Assembly (NCBI RefSeq): GCF_001238295.1
Contig: NZ_LGXZ01000018.1
Location: 20,006-84,005, forward strand
Direction: 5' to 3'
DNA: 64,000 nt
Source of the DNA: Ruegeria sp. 6PALISEP08
GTDB lineage: Bacteria; Pseudomonadota; Alphaproteobacteria; Rhodobacterales; Rhodobacteraceae
Shown: in pieces, positions 28,575 to 37,457 of the stretch
How positions within the stretch are numbered: position 1 is the first letter of the stretch
How the letters are laid out: every line of letters starts with the position of its first letter
Program-made: the position numbers and the translations under genes
The notes under the pieces: model-generated
Databases searched by the model: none
Told to the model about the DNA's origin: nothing
The model's input: the letters and a program-made list of their open reading frames with translations, nothing else

Positions 28575-29993
28575 ATGACCGAACTGAAAACAGACCTCCT
28601 GGTCATTGGGGCCGGGTCCGGCGGACTTTCGGTTGCCGCTGGGGCCAGCCAAATGGGTGCTGATGTCGTGCTCCTGGAAGGCCACAAGATGGGGGGCGAT
28701 TGCCTGAACTTCGGCTGCATCCCGTCCAAAGCGCTGATTGCAAGCGGGAAGACCGCTTATGGTCAGGCGCATTCCGCGGCATTCGGGATCTCGGATGTCA
28801 CCCCTCAGATCGACTATGCGGCGGCCAAGGATCATGTACATGACGTCATCGCCCAGATCGAGCCGATGGACAGCCAGGAGCGGTTCGAGGGCTTTGGCGT
28901 CAAGGTGATCCGCGAATACGGCACCTTTATCTCTTCCAACAAAGTGCAGGCGGGGGCCCACGTCATCACTGCACGGCGGATCGTGATCGCAACCGGGTCT
29001 TCGCCACTGGTGCCGCCGATCCCGGGGCTGGATACGGTTCCTTACTATACGAATGAAACCATTTTCGAACTGCGCGAGCGGCCGGATCATTTGTTGATCA
29101 TTGGCGGTGGCCCTATCGGCATGGAAATGGCGCAGGCCCATCAACGCCTTGGCAGCAAGGTCACGGTCATAGAAGGCCAAAAGGCGTTGGGCAAAGACGA
29201 CCCCGAAGCTGCTTCAGTGGTGCTGGAGGCGTTGCGCAGTGAAGGCATCGACATCCGGGAAGACGCAATGGTTGCGCAAATCCGAGGAAGCGAAGGCGCA
29301 GTTGAGGTCGTGACCGAGATCGGTGAAATTTACAGAGGCTCTCATCTTTTGATCGCAGCCGGGCGCAAGGCCAACATAGAACGCCTGAATCTGGAGGAGG
29401 CGGGAATTGATCGCACCCGGACCGGCATAAAGACGGATGAGGCCCTGAGGACGACAAACCGCCAAGTCTATGCCATTGGCGATGTTGCAGGTGGGCTGCA
29501 ATTCACCCATGTGGCGGGGTATCACGCGGGCGTCATCATTCGCTCGGCACTGTTTGGCCTGCCGTCTAAGGCCAAAACGGCACATATCCCGTGGGCCACC
29601 TATACCGACCCGGAATTGTCGCAGGTTGGTCTGACCGAAGCACAAGCCCGCGATCAACATAGTGACAGGCTCGAGATTGCCCGCTTTGACTACCATCACA
29701 ACGATCGTGCCATTTCCCAACGTAAGACAAATGGTTTCATCAAAGTCATGGTCGTCAAAGGTCGACCCGTTGGGGCCACAATCGTCGGTCATCAGGCAGG
29801 CGAATTGATCAACTTGTGGTCGCTGGCATTGGCCAATAATCTGAAAATGGGGCAGATCGCTGCGATGGTTTCGCCCTATCCGACGATCGGAGAGCTTAAC
29901 AAACGTGTGGCTGGTGCTTATTTCACGCCAAGGCTGTTTGAGAATCAGACAGTTAAACGGGTGGTCAGGTTCGTCCAGCGCTGGATACCCTGA
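28575..29993 (+). CDS. MerA-like pyridine nucleotide-disulfide oxidoreductase
   Basis: Flavoprotein of 472 residues: FAD motif IGAGSGGLSVA (11-21), redox disulfide in GGDCLNFGCIPSK (Cys43, Cys48), NAD(P)-binding IGGGPIGMEMA, and the C-terminal dimerisation domain. The catalytic His of lipoamide dehydrogenase is replaced by Tyr (SPYPTIGE), as in mercuric reductase. However, the N-terminal metal-binding domain and the C-terminal Cys-Cys pair of MerA are absent, so mercury reduction is not supported. Disulfide or quinone reduction is more likely. It sits between a TVP38-type gene (3 bases) and a histidine kinase gene (18 bases). Confidence 0.88.
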   Translation: MTELKTDLLVIGAGSGGLSVAAGASQMGADVVLLEGHKMGGDCLNFGCIPSKALIASGKTAYGQAHSAAFGISDVTPQIDYAAAKDHVHDVIAQIEPMDSQERFEGFGVKVIREYGTFISSNKVQAGAHVITARRIVIATGSSPLVPPIPGLDTVPYYTNETIFELRERPDHLLIIGGGPIGMEMAQAHQRLGSKVTVIEGQKALGKDDPEAASVVLEALRSEGIDIREDAMVAQIRGSEGAVEVVTEIGEIYRGSHLLIAAGRKANIERLNLEEAGIDRTRTGIKTDEALRTTNRQVYAIGDVAGGLQFTHVAGYHAGVIIRSALFGLPSKAKTAHIPWATYTDPELSQVGLTEAQARDQHSDRLEIARFDYHHNDRAISQRKTNGFIKVMVVKGRPVGATIVGHQAGELINLWSLALANNLKMGQIAAMVSPYPTIGELNKRVAGAYFTPRLFENQTVKRVVRFVQRWIP

Positions 29994-30011
29994 CCTGAGG
30001 AGGGGCGCATT

Positions 30012-31394
30012 TTGAACTCGCTGTCGGGCCGATTTCTAATCCTGACGACGGTCTTCGTCATGTTGGCCGAAGTCCTGATTTTTGTCCCGTCTATCGCTCG
30101 CTTCCGCGAAGATTTTCTGCTGAACCGGCTGGAACGCGCCCAGATTGCCTCGCTGGCGTTGTTGGCAGACGATATGCTGGCTGAGGACCTTGAGGCAGAG
30201 CTGTTGGCAAATGCCGGTGTGTATAACGTCGTGCTGCGCCGAGATGAGGTTCGGCAACTTATGTTGTCTTCTCCGATTCCGGAATCAATTGCCCAGACAT
30301 ACGATTTGCGCGATGCGGGTCCCTTGGTATTGATCCGTGATGCGATGAGCCGGATTTTCACGCCCGAGAACGAAATCATTCGAGTCATTGGCGAACCGGT
30401 CAAAGGCGCTGGGCTGTTGATCGAAGTCACCACGGACAGCGCGCCACTGCGCATGGCGATGGTGGACTACGGTCTGCGTATTCTTGGTTTGTCTTTTGTC
30501 ATTTCGATCATCACCGCTTCGCTTTTGTTTCTTGCGGTGCGCGTGGTTCTTGTGCGGCCGATCAAAAGCGTCGTGGGGTATATGCAGCGCTATGCCAGCG
30601 CGCCCGAAGACGCGCGGGGCATCATCTCGCCGAACTCGAAAGTGACTGAACTGCGTGAGGCCGAGGAGGCGCTGCAAATGCTGCAGACGGATCTGACACA
30701 GGCACTGCGACAACGCGAGAGGCTGGCACAGCTGGGCGGGGCGGTTGCCAAGGTCAGTCACGACTTGCGCAACATATTGACCTCGGCACAGCTGTTCACG
30801 GACAGAATCGAATCCAGCGACGATCCTCTGGTTCGTCGGATGGCACCGAAACTGGTGAATTCCATTACACGCGCGGTATCGTTGTGTGAAAGCACGCTGG
30901 CCTTTGGTCGCGCGGAAGAGCCTGCCCCCACACTGACTATGGTCCCTGTGCGGTCGCTGGCTGCAGATGTGGCAGCCAGTGAACAGCTTGCCGTTGCTGA
31001 TGCCTGCGTCGAAATCGTGAACGAAGTGCCTGAGGATCTGATCGTCCGCGCAGACCCCGAACAATTGTTCCGGGTCATCATGAACCTTGTGCGCAACGCG
31101 CGTCAGGCCTTGGTGACATCTGCCAAGCCTGGGCGTGTCACGATTGCTGGCTGCGAATATGAGGACACCTGGTGCATTGAAATCCGCGACACGGGTCCGG
31201 GCCTGCCGCCAAAAGCGCGCGAAAACCTGTTCACTCCGTTTCAGGGTGGGGTTCGAAAAGGGGGGTCTGGTCTGGGTCTGGCGATTTCCCAGGAACTCGT
31301 GCGTGGGCATGGTGGAGACCTGACACTGAAACAGACCGGATCCGAAGGAACCGTGTTCGAAATAAGCCTTCCCCGTGGTGACATGACTTTTTGA
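30012..31394 (+). CDS. Orphan sensor histidine kinase
   Basis: Inner-membrane sensor kinase of 460 residues. TM1 is at about 7-28, the periplasmic sensor is 30-155, TM2 is 157-180, then a HAMP region. The phospho-acceptor is His250 in KVSHDLRN, followed by N box NLVRNARQAL, DTGPGL and GSGLGLAIS. The start appears to be TTG at 30012, directly behind GAGGAGGGGCG; no ATG fits. No response-regulator gene is nearby, so the partner is elsewhere. It is the last gene of the TVP38-flavoprotein-kinase group, just before tRNA-Arg. Confidence 0.9.
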   Translation: MNSLSGRFLILTTVFVMLAEVLIFVPSIARFREDFLLNRLERAQIASLALLADDMLAEDLEAELLANAGVYNVVLRRDEVRQLMLSSPIPESIAQTYDLRDAGPLVLIRDAMSRIFTPENEIIRVIGEPVKGAGLLIEVTTDSAPLRMAMVDYGLRILGLSFVISIITASLLFLAVRVVLVRPIKSVVGYMQRYASAPEDARGIISPNSKVTELREAEEALQMLQTDLTQALRQRERLAQLGGAVAKVSHDLRNILTSAQLFTDRIESSDDPLVRRMAPKLVNSITRAVSLCESTLAFGRAEEPAPTLTMVPVRSLAADVAASEQLAVADACVEIVNEVPEDLIVRADPEQLFRVIMNLVRNARQALVTSAKPGRVTIAGCEYEDTWCIEIRDTGPGLPPKARENLFTPFQGGVRKGGSGLGLAISQELVRGHGGDLTLKQTGSEGTVFEISLPRGDMTF

Positions 31395-31414
31395 ATTATT
31401 TTTGAAGAATCGAC

Positions 31415-31443
31415 TTGCACGTTCTGGGCGGCAGGTCTAAATA
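31415..31443 (+). promoter_or_regulatory. Probable promoter of tRNA-Arg
   Basis: A -35-like TTGCAC (31415-31420) and a -10-like TAAATA (31438-31443) are separated by exactly 17 bases and end 15 bases before the mature tRNA. Confidence 0.55.
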
Positions 31444-31458
31444 CCGCCTCACCAACGC

Positions 31459-31535
31459 GGACCGATAGCTCAGCTGGATAGAGTACTTGACTACGAATCA
31501 AGGGGTCGGGGGTTCGAATCCTCCTCGGTCCGCCA
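31459..31535 (+). tRNA. tRNA-Arg (anticodon ACG)
   Basis: A cloverleaf folds cleanly: acceptor GGACCGA pairs with TCGGTCC, anticodon stem CTTGA/TCAAG closes the loop CTACGAA (anticodon ACG), the T arm has TTCGAAT, and CCA is encoded at 31533-31535. The A at position 34 would be edited to inosine to read CGU, CGC and CGA. No other RNA gene was found in the window. Confidence 0.96.
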
Positions 31536-31755
31536 CTTGGTGATTTTCCGAAATTTTGGTTAGACATATTAGGTTGCTAAAACCTTAGTGTTTTATGGCC
31601 GTAGCCGCGTTGGCGGGTTTTCTCCGCCGTTCAACGCCCAGTTTGGACCAACAATGCTAAGAGCTTTGGGGCGCCGGTAGCGGTGGGACAAATTGTTCCA
31701 ATGGTGGCGGCAAAAGGAACAGAACGTAGGCCTGATGAAGCTGCGCCGCGGACAC

Positions 31756-32301
31756 CTATTCTTCAACAATTCCCACAGCGAGACCTTCCGTGAAGCTCAG
31801 AGCTACTCTGTCTCCCGGGCTAAGCTGTTCAACAAACTCACGACCAACATCCGTTTCAACCTCGATCATTTGTTCAGTGCCGCTGCTGTCTGTCACAGTG
31901 GCGATTGAGCTCGCGGCGTCGAAGGAAACAAAAGTCAGAATTAACGTGACCATCGTTCCGGCAGCTACGCCCGGTGTTGATCCCTCTGCAGCCTGGCCTT
32001 CCAATTCAACCATACTGTCAACCTCGCCGGGGAACGCCATGTTTGCGGCTACCCCCAGTGTGTATACCGCTTTGACTGTGTCGCCTTCTTCAATTTGGTC
32101 GAAGTTTACGACTTCCGGTCCTGCAACAATGGTTTCTTCTTCGCCCGTCTCTGAGTTTTGCAGCACGATAAGCCGAGTGTCCGGATCAACCGACTTAACT
32201 GTCGCGTCGGCTTCGATGGTCACGCTGCGCTCAGCTGTTTGAGCAAAACTGAGCGCGGGCAAAATCAAGAAAAATGCGGGCGCAAGAAGTTTGGTTAGCA
32301 T
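31756..32301 (-). CDS. Unrecognised periplasmic protein
   Basis: A 181-residue protein of unknown function. Residues 1-20 are a clear signal peptide (MLTKLLAPAFFLILPALSFA). The mature part is acidic, rich in Glu, Asp, Val and Thr, with beta-strand patterns such as TVKSVDPDTRLIVLQN and an internal resemblance between VNFDQIEEGDTVKAVY and FVEQLSPGDRVALSF, so it may hold two related beta domains. ATG 32301 is chosen over the longer frame because GGGAGAA lies seven bases ahead. It stands alone downstream of the tRNA. Confidence 0.7.
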   Translation of the reverse strand: MLTKLLAPAFFLILPALSFAQTAERSVTIEADATVKSVDPDTRLIVLQNSETGEEETIVAGPEVVNFDQIEEGDTVKAVYTLGVAANMAFPGEVDSMVELEGQAAEGSTPGVAAGTMVTLILTFVSFDAASSIATVTDSSGTEQMIEVETDVGREFVEQLSPGDRVALSFTEGLAVGIVEE

Positions 32302-32615
32302 GTCTTCTCCCAATGAGATTGATGATGGAAGTCTGCAAAGTATCACACAGTTTCGCAGGATAGCCAAACGTTGCCACACCGCTTCGCAGTTTCAAAGTTG
32401 TTTGTCAGCCAGAATAGCCAAAGACCGAAGTTATAGAGCATCAGATTTCCGGCAGATAGCGCGCAGGCAATCTAGAGTAATTGGGCGGACAACGCTTAGT
32501 CGCCTGTAGTGACGTCTGTTTCGTCCGCACAGTGGTCATTCAAGCAAGTTGCAGCAAACGACCGGTATGCGGACAAAGCCGCAATTCAAGTTCCATGCGA
32601 TCCGTTAAATTCCAC
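32302..32615 (+). other. Gene-free gap with degenerate repeat copy
   Basis: No gene was found. Bases about 32508-32600 contain fragments resembling the dispersed repeat described at 37521 (for example ATGCGGACAAAG and TTTCGTCCGCA). Otherwise I see nothing. Confidence 0.4.
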
Positions 32616-33464
32616 CTAATAGACCGCTCGTCCCCCAGATGCATCGAAGACCGCACCGGTGTTGAGGGTATTGTCATCCGCTGCGAGAAAAAGAACGATG
32701 CGCACAAGTTCCTCGACAGTCCCGGCCCTTTTCATCGGTGACTTGGCAAGCATCGCTTCGAGGTCCTTGCTATCCAATTGTTTCAAAAGCTTGGTCTCGA
32801 TCGGACCTGGTGCGATGCAGTTAACGCGGATGCCGGTCAGCGCGAGTTCTTTCCCGAGTGACTTAGTCAGAGCAATTACCCCGGCTTTTGCGGCTGAATA
32901 TGCGGAGAGATTGGGCGTGCCTTCTTTGCCAGCCAAAGATGCCATGTTTACAATACGACCGTAATCTAGGCTAATCATAAATGGTAAAATCTGCCGTGTT
33001 ACTTCGAAAACACTCACCAGATTGATATCGATTAGTTTTTTCCATTGATCCGGATCAGTTTCGATCACGGATTTACTTCCCGCCCCCGACCCGGTGTTGT
33101 TGATGAGCACGTCAACAGTTTGGTCTGATGAAACTACAGCTTGAATTGCTCGGGTAATGGATTGGGTATCTGTCACATCGCAAACATGTGAGTGAATGCC
33201 GTCTTCTTCTAACGCCTCGATATCCAGTACATGGACGTTTGCTCCTGCCTTTTGCAGGCTCAATGAAATTCCATAGCCGATACCTTTCGTTCCACCGGTG
33301 ACGACCGCCGTCTTGCCGTGAAAATCAAAAGTTGTTGCGATGTATCCTCTCCGCTCAGTCTCGACCTTTGGAAAGACTACAAGTTCACTCGAACTTAAAA
33401 ACCGAATACCGGCAATTCTGGCAGCAGTGCACAGCTTCTTTTGTTCCCGCAGAGGTAAAGACAT
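32616..33464 (-). CDS. Short-chain dehydrogenase/reductase (SDR)
   Basis: NAD(P)-dependent oxidoreductase with TGGTKGIG (cofactor motif), the NNTG segment, catalytic SLAG..YSAAK and the SDR tail ending FDASGGRAVY. The classical domain begins only around residue 45 (FDFHGKTAVVTGG). The first 44 residues of this frame look non-family, and the only standard start codon in frame is the ATG at 33464, without a visible ribosome-binding site. The true start may be an unusual codon near 33331 or the 5' end may have been replaced. Divergent from an FAD monooxygenase gene; substrate unknown. Confidence 0.75.
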   Translation of the reverse strand: MSLPLREQKKLCTAARIAGIRFLSSSELVVFPKVETERRGYIATTFDFHGKTAVVTGGTKGIGYGISLSLQKAGANVHVLDIEALEEDGIHSHVCDVTDTQSITRAIQAVVSSDQTVDVLINNTGSGAGSKSVIETDPDQWKKLIDINLVSVFEVTRQILPFMISLDYGRIVNMASLAGKEGTPNLSAYSAAKAGVIALTKSLGKELALTGIRVNCIAPGPIETKLLKQLDSKDLEAMLAKSPMKRAGTVEELVRIVLFLAADDNTLNTGAVFDASGGRAVY

Positions 33465-33650
33465 ACATGTAGCTTTGGGCTCACAGTGGTCATGTGACAG
33501 TTTTGGTTGGGCATATGAGCTGTCCCGACCTGGTCAACGGCGGCAGTACGGACAATTCGGACACCCAATATTTGAGAGAAAATGTCGGCTTCTGAAAAAA
33601 AATCAAGAAAATGCTAGTCTTCATTTCTAACGGAAATGTGGGACACAGTT

Positions 33651-34964
33651 ATGACAAGCCGACAACAACAACGAGTCATTATAATTGGGGCAGGCATGGC
33701 CGGTTTGATGGCAGCAGTAGTGCTCGCAGACCAATTTGCTGATGTCATAATCATCGAAAAGGATGATCTGCCGCGCACGCCTCAAGTTCGAAAAGGAGTC
33801 CCGCAAGGTGCACACGTACATACGTTCCTTGGATATGCAGTTGAAGCCATGGAGGATTTTCTGCCAGGCATCATGGCCGAACTCTATGCGGCGGGTGCCG
33901 TTCAAATTCGCAGAAACAAGGATATCTGGTTCCACGATGCGGCTGGCCCGACTCCAATTCGAGATGCAGGTATCCTTACACCGTCGGTGACTCGGCCTTT
34001 GTTGGAACACGTGACGCGCCAGCGTGTTCTCGCGTTGCTAAATGTATCAATCAAGGAAGCCACTAGATTTACGCAGTTTTGCACTGATGGCAACAACGAC
34101 GTATCTGGCGTGAAAGTTCAAACAGGCGACAACGGTATGGAAATCGACTCCGACCTGGTCGTTGATTGTTCCGGTCGCGCGACAACTTTGCCGCGTTGGC
34201 TCGTCGATCACGGTTATGGTGACGTCGAACGTCAGGAACTGGGCATCGGCATGTCATACACGTCCGGGCTATTCCGCCCACCTCCTGATTTGGCAGGTGA
34301 TACTTGGGCCTGCCTTATGCTTGCAATTCCGCCCAACACTCGCGCGGCCTATCTAACACCCGTCGACGGCGGGCTTTGGCTTGCGACCATGTACGGAAGA
34401 GGTGGCGACATGGCTCCACGCGAGGTAGAAGGATTCGTTGAATGGACGAAGGGCCTTGCCCACCCAATCATCCACGAAAAGTTGCGCCGTGCAGAACCGG
34501 TTTCCGACTTTCGCTCCTACAAAATTCCAAAAGGTATATGGCTTCGCTATGACCAAATGGACCGGTTTCCACGGGGGGTAATTCCCATGGGTGAAGCGGT
34601 GACAAGCTTTAACCCGATGTATGGACAAGGCATAAGCCTGTCCGCAGGCCAAGCGCGGGCGTTGCGTTCCGGGATGACCGATGGCTTGGATCGTCTGGCA
34701 CCGCGCTACTTCGAAGCATCTGAAGCGCTCAATCAAGTTGGTTGGTATGTCATGGAAACCCGTGACCTGGAACACCCAAGTACGGTCGGCGAGCGCCCCG
34801 CAGATATCGAAAACCGTTGGAAGATGGGAGCGGCAATCCGAAAACTGGCTGAGACAGATGCCGAAATTCACCGCTTAAGTGTAAATGTTACCCACTTGTT
34901 GGAACCTCCGAGTGTTCTTTCACGAGAAGACATCGTTGAACGTGCCCAAAAGCTCGTCAACTAG
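33651..34964 (+). CDS. FAD-dependent monooxygenase-like protein
   Basis: A 437-residue flavoprotein of the aromatic/lipid hydroxylase class. The N-terminal IIIGAGMAGLMAAVVLAD binds FAD, a VPQGAHVH segment follows, and the second FAD contact is GEAVTSFNPMYGQGISLSAG. Start ATG 33651 is preferred (GGGA upstream); ATG 33636 is an alternative. AT-rich codons are more frequent than in genes before the tRNA, which hints at transfer. It is divergent from the SDR gene; a two-step hydroxylation/oxidation is possible but unproven. Confidence 0.8.
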   Translation: MTSRQQQRVIIIGAGMAGLMAAVVLADQFADVIIIEKDDLPRTPQVRKGVPQGAHVHTFLGYAVEAMEDFLPGIMAELYAAGAVQIRRNKDIWFHDAAGPTPIRDAGILTPSVTRPLLEHVTRQRVLALLNVSIKEATRFTQFCTDGNNDVSGVKVQTGDNGMEIDSDLVVDCSGRATTLPRWLVDHGYGDVERQELGIGMSYTSGLFRPPPDLAGDTWACLMLAIPPNTRAAYLTPVDGGLWLATMYGRGGDMAPREVEGFVEWTKGLAHPIIHEKLRRAEPVSDFRSYKIPKGIWLRYDQMDRFPRGVIPMGEAVTSFNPMYGQGISLSAGQARALRSGMTDGLDRLAPRYFEASEALNQVGWYVMETRDLEHPSTVGERPADIENRWKMGAAIRKLAETDAEIHRLSVNVTHLLEPPSVLSREDIVERAQKLVN

Positions 34965-35244
34965 GAAGGCTCCTTTGGAGAGCGGTCGTTTGTAGGGCAT
35001 GCAGCATTGAACAATTTGGGCTCAAAGCGGTCGTCGTCGGCGGCGTGTCAGAATGGCGGTCTGGACAGTCTTACAAGGGAGCGTGGTGTGGGGAATGGAC
35101 TTTTACTGCGGATCTGAACGTATGAGGCAACGCAAGGAGCGTGCCAACGGATCGAAGGCAAATGTTGTGATAGCACGACATGCTTCACGCCTGTCCTAAG
35201 CGGCGCTAGTCTCCCGTCATAGCAACGCTGAAAGGAGCCGCCCA

Positions 35245-35514
35245 ATGTCCCTCTTCTCTAAACTCTTCGGTGGTGGTGAAAAGTCGGAGCTGGAGCCAGT
35301 CTCTTACAGAGGGTTCGAAATCTATCCGGACCTGATGCCCGAAGGTGGCAAATACCGCCTTCTAGCCCGTATCGAAAAGACCATCGACGGAGATCGCAAG
35401 GCCCATACTGTGATCCGGGCGGATGTTTTTGAGACCCGGGATCAGGGCGAAAGCTTCAGCATCGCAAAGGCGAAACAGGTGATCGACGAGCAGGGCGAAC
35501 GCATTTTCGATTAA
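35245..35514 (+). CDS. HlyU-family protein
   Basis: An 89-residue protein that matches the HlyU family: an N-terminal MSLFSKLFGG helix, then a beta-rich part with YRGFEIYPDLMPEGGKYRL and ending SIAKAKQVIDEQGERIFD. In Vibrio, an unrelated ArsR-type protein is also named HlyU; this is the short Pfam HlyU type, of unclear function. AAAGGAG precedes the ATG. It stands alone, with 280 bases of repeat-like DNA upstream. Confidence 0.78.
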   Translation: MSLFSKLFGGGEKSELEPVSYRGFEIYPDLMPEGGKYRLLARIEKTIDGDRKAHTVIRADVFETRDQGESFSIAKAKQVIDEQGERIFD

Positions 35515-35696
35515 GCAAACAGACAGCCTAATGTATGCGATGCAATCGACGGATGGTTCCGCAAAGTAGACATCCGCCCCGATCTGGCGAAAGAACGCTA
35601 AGCAGGCCAAGCAGTCATTGGAAGTCTTAGATACCCGATACATGCAGCTGCAATCTGGGTCCCAATTTCGTCTATTTTACTGCCTGTGCTACCCTG

Positions 35697-35715
35697 TTGC
35701 ATTTATCGTATGCAA
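35697..35715. promoter_or_regulatory. Small inverted repeat before the cupin gene
   Basis: TTGCAT (35697-35702) and ATGCAA (35710-35715) form a perfect 6-bp inverted repeat with a 7-base spacer. It lies 24 bases before the chosen start of the cupin gene, a fitting place for an operator. No regulator gene is next to it. Confidence 0.3.
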
Positions 35716-35739
35716 TTGGGGGCTGAAGATTTGTGGAAC

Positions 35740-36264
35740 ATGGAACAGTTTGTAGCGGACTGCCGGACCGCAGTAGATCAGGACGCGTCTCACAAATCGG
35801 TGGCTGAAGTGGTGGACCGGGCGATGCGCGATCCCGCGGGCGTGACGCAAGCCTTGGGAGAGCCGACCGAAAGCGGTATCTTTCCCATTTACAAGTCAGG
35901 TGATCTGACAATCGTCAACGTCGTATGGAAGCCAGGAATGACCATAATGCCCCACAATCACGAAATGTGGGCCGTGATCGGTATTTATGGTGGTCGAGAA
36001 GATAACATTTTTTGGCGGCGCGTAGCAGATGACCCTAACGGACGCATTGAAGCGGCGGGGGCTCGAGCATTGTCGACGGGTGAATATGCTCCGCTTGGTA
36101 AGGAGCTCATTCACTCGGTTACAAACCCTATCCCCAAGTTGACCGGAGCAATCCACGTATACGGCGGGGATTTTTTTGAAGCTGAGCGGAGCGAATGGGA
36201 TCCTGAAAACCTGACGGAACATGCCTATGATATGTCGAAGGTTCGCGCGTTATTCGAGGACTAG
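35740..36264 (+). CDS. Cysteine dioxygenase-like cupin protein
   Basis: A 174-residue protein of the double-stranded beta-helix class. The metal-binding motif is visible in MTIMPHNHEMWAVIGIYGG (His-x-His), followed by EDNIFWRR, and a later His in LGKELIHSVTNP would complete the iron site. The pattern is close to predicted metal-dependent enzymes related to cysteine dioxygenase; the substrate is unknown. The frame is open to 35686, and ATG 35710 is an alternative start. An aldo/keto reductase gene follows on the same strand. Confidence 0.72.
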   Translation: MEQFVADCRTAVDQDASHKSVAEVVDRAMRDPAGVTQALGEPTESGIFPIYKSGDLTIVNVVWKPGMTIMPHNHEMWAVIGIYGGREDNIFWRRVADDPNGRIEAAGARALSTGEYAPLGKELIHSVTNPIPKLTGAIHVYGGDFFEAERSEWDPENLTEHAYDMSKVRALFED

Positions 36265-36389
36265 TTTGCAGTTTGACAATTTGCGCTGGCAATGCCTGAG
36301 GCATGTTCCGTCTATACGGCAGGCTTCGCTGATTGCCGATTACTATCTCGTTGAATTGACACAGGGTGATGATCTCGGATTATGGACAG

Positions 36390-37457
36390 ATGAGCAAATT
36401 ACAACGCCCTCCGAAGCCTCGGCCACGCCCATTTCTTCCTAATCCGGACCGCTACGAGCAAATGGTCTATCGCCGTTGTGGGCAGTCTGGCATAAAGCTA
36501 CCCGCGATAAGCCTTGGGCTATGGCACAACTTTGGTGGGGATACCCCGCACCAGACAAAGCGCGATCTCTGCCGCACTGCTTTTGACTTGGGTATAACGC
36601 ACTTTGATTTAGCAAATAACTATGGCCCGCCGCCGGGATCGGCGGAAGAAGCATTCGGTGAAATTTTAAAAACTGATTTCGCAGGTTATCGGGACGAACT
36701 CATCATATCTACCAAGGCAGGGTATGATATGTGGCCGGGCCCCTATGGGGAGTGGGGATCACGAAAGTATCTTGTGGCCTCTTGTGATCAGTCGCTCAAG
36801 CGGATGGGGTTAGAATACGCAGATATCTTTTATTCCCACCGTTACGATCCAGATACCCCTCTGGAAGAAACTATGGGGGCATTAGACTATATAGTGCGCT
36901 CTGGGCGCGCACTTTACGTCGGAATTTCAAGCTACAACTCGCAACGAACGCGCGAAGCGCTGGCCATCTTGAAAGACCTTGGCACGCCGTGCCTGATTCA
37001 TCAGCCGTCGTATAACCTACTCAACCGTTGGGTTGAGCGGGACGGGCTGTTGGATACGCTTGACGAATTGAACGTGGGATCGATTGCGTTCACGCCACTT
37101 GCCCAGGGTATTTTGACATCGAAGTATCTGAACGGCATTCCCGAAGACAGTCGTGCGACCCAAGGCAAGTCTCTATTGGACGGCATGATCAACGAACGTT
37201 CATTGACGAGTGTCAGGGCTCTAAACGATATAGCGGCGTCACGCGGTCAATCATTAGCTCAGATGGCGCTTGCTTGGGTGCTGAGAGGTGACCGGATTAC
37301 GACAGCCCTTATTGGCGCTTCGCGTCCTGAGCAGATCGTGGATTGCGTAGGTGCGGTCCAGAATTTGGAATTTACCGAAGCGGAACTCGCTAAGATTGAC
37401 GAGGTCAGCTCGGAAGAGGAAATCAATCTCTGGGCGCGATCCTCGGAAATTGAGTAA
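36390..37457 (+). CDS. Aldo/keto reductase, YghZ type
   Basis: NAD(P)H-dependent reductase of about 355 residues. The segment NPDRYEQMVYRRCGQSGIKL, then PAISLGLWHNFGG, resembles E. coli YghZ (L-glyceraldehyde 3-phosphate reductase) closely. The catalytic Asp/Tyr (FDLANNYGPPPGSAEE), Lys (STKAG) and His (YSHRYD) are present, and the cofactor part GASRPEQIVDCV ends the barrel. Start assignment is uncertain: ATG 36390 is chosen, and GTG 36366 or ATG 36369 are possible. A role in sugar or methylglyoxal detoxification would suit the sugar operon nearby, but that is inference. Confidence 0.82.
   Translation: MSKLQRPPKPRPRPFLPNPDRYEQMVYRRCGQSGIKLPAISLGLWHNFGGDTPHQTKRDLCRTAFDLGITHFDLANNYGPPPGSAEEAFGEILKTDFAGYRDELIISTKAGYDMWPGPYGEWGSRKYLVASCDQSLKRMGLEYADIFYSHRYDPDTPLEETMGALDYIVRSGRALYVGISSYNSQRTREALAILKDLGTPCLIHQPSYNLLNRWVERDGLLDTLDELNVGSIAFTPLAQGILTSKYLNGIPEDSRATQGKSLLDGMINERSLTSVRALNDIAASRGQSLAQMALAWVLRGDRITTALIGASRPEQIVDCVGAVQNLEFTEAELAKIDEVSSEEEINLWARSSEIE

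Noticed and set aside
28575..29993. Calling the flavoprotein a mercuric reductase (merA)
   Set aside because: It lacks the N-terminal metal-binding domain and the C-terminal cysteine pair, and there is no merR or merT near it.
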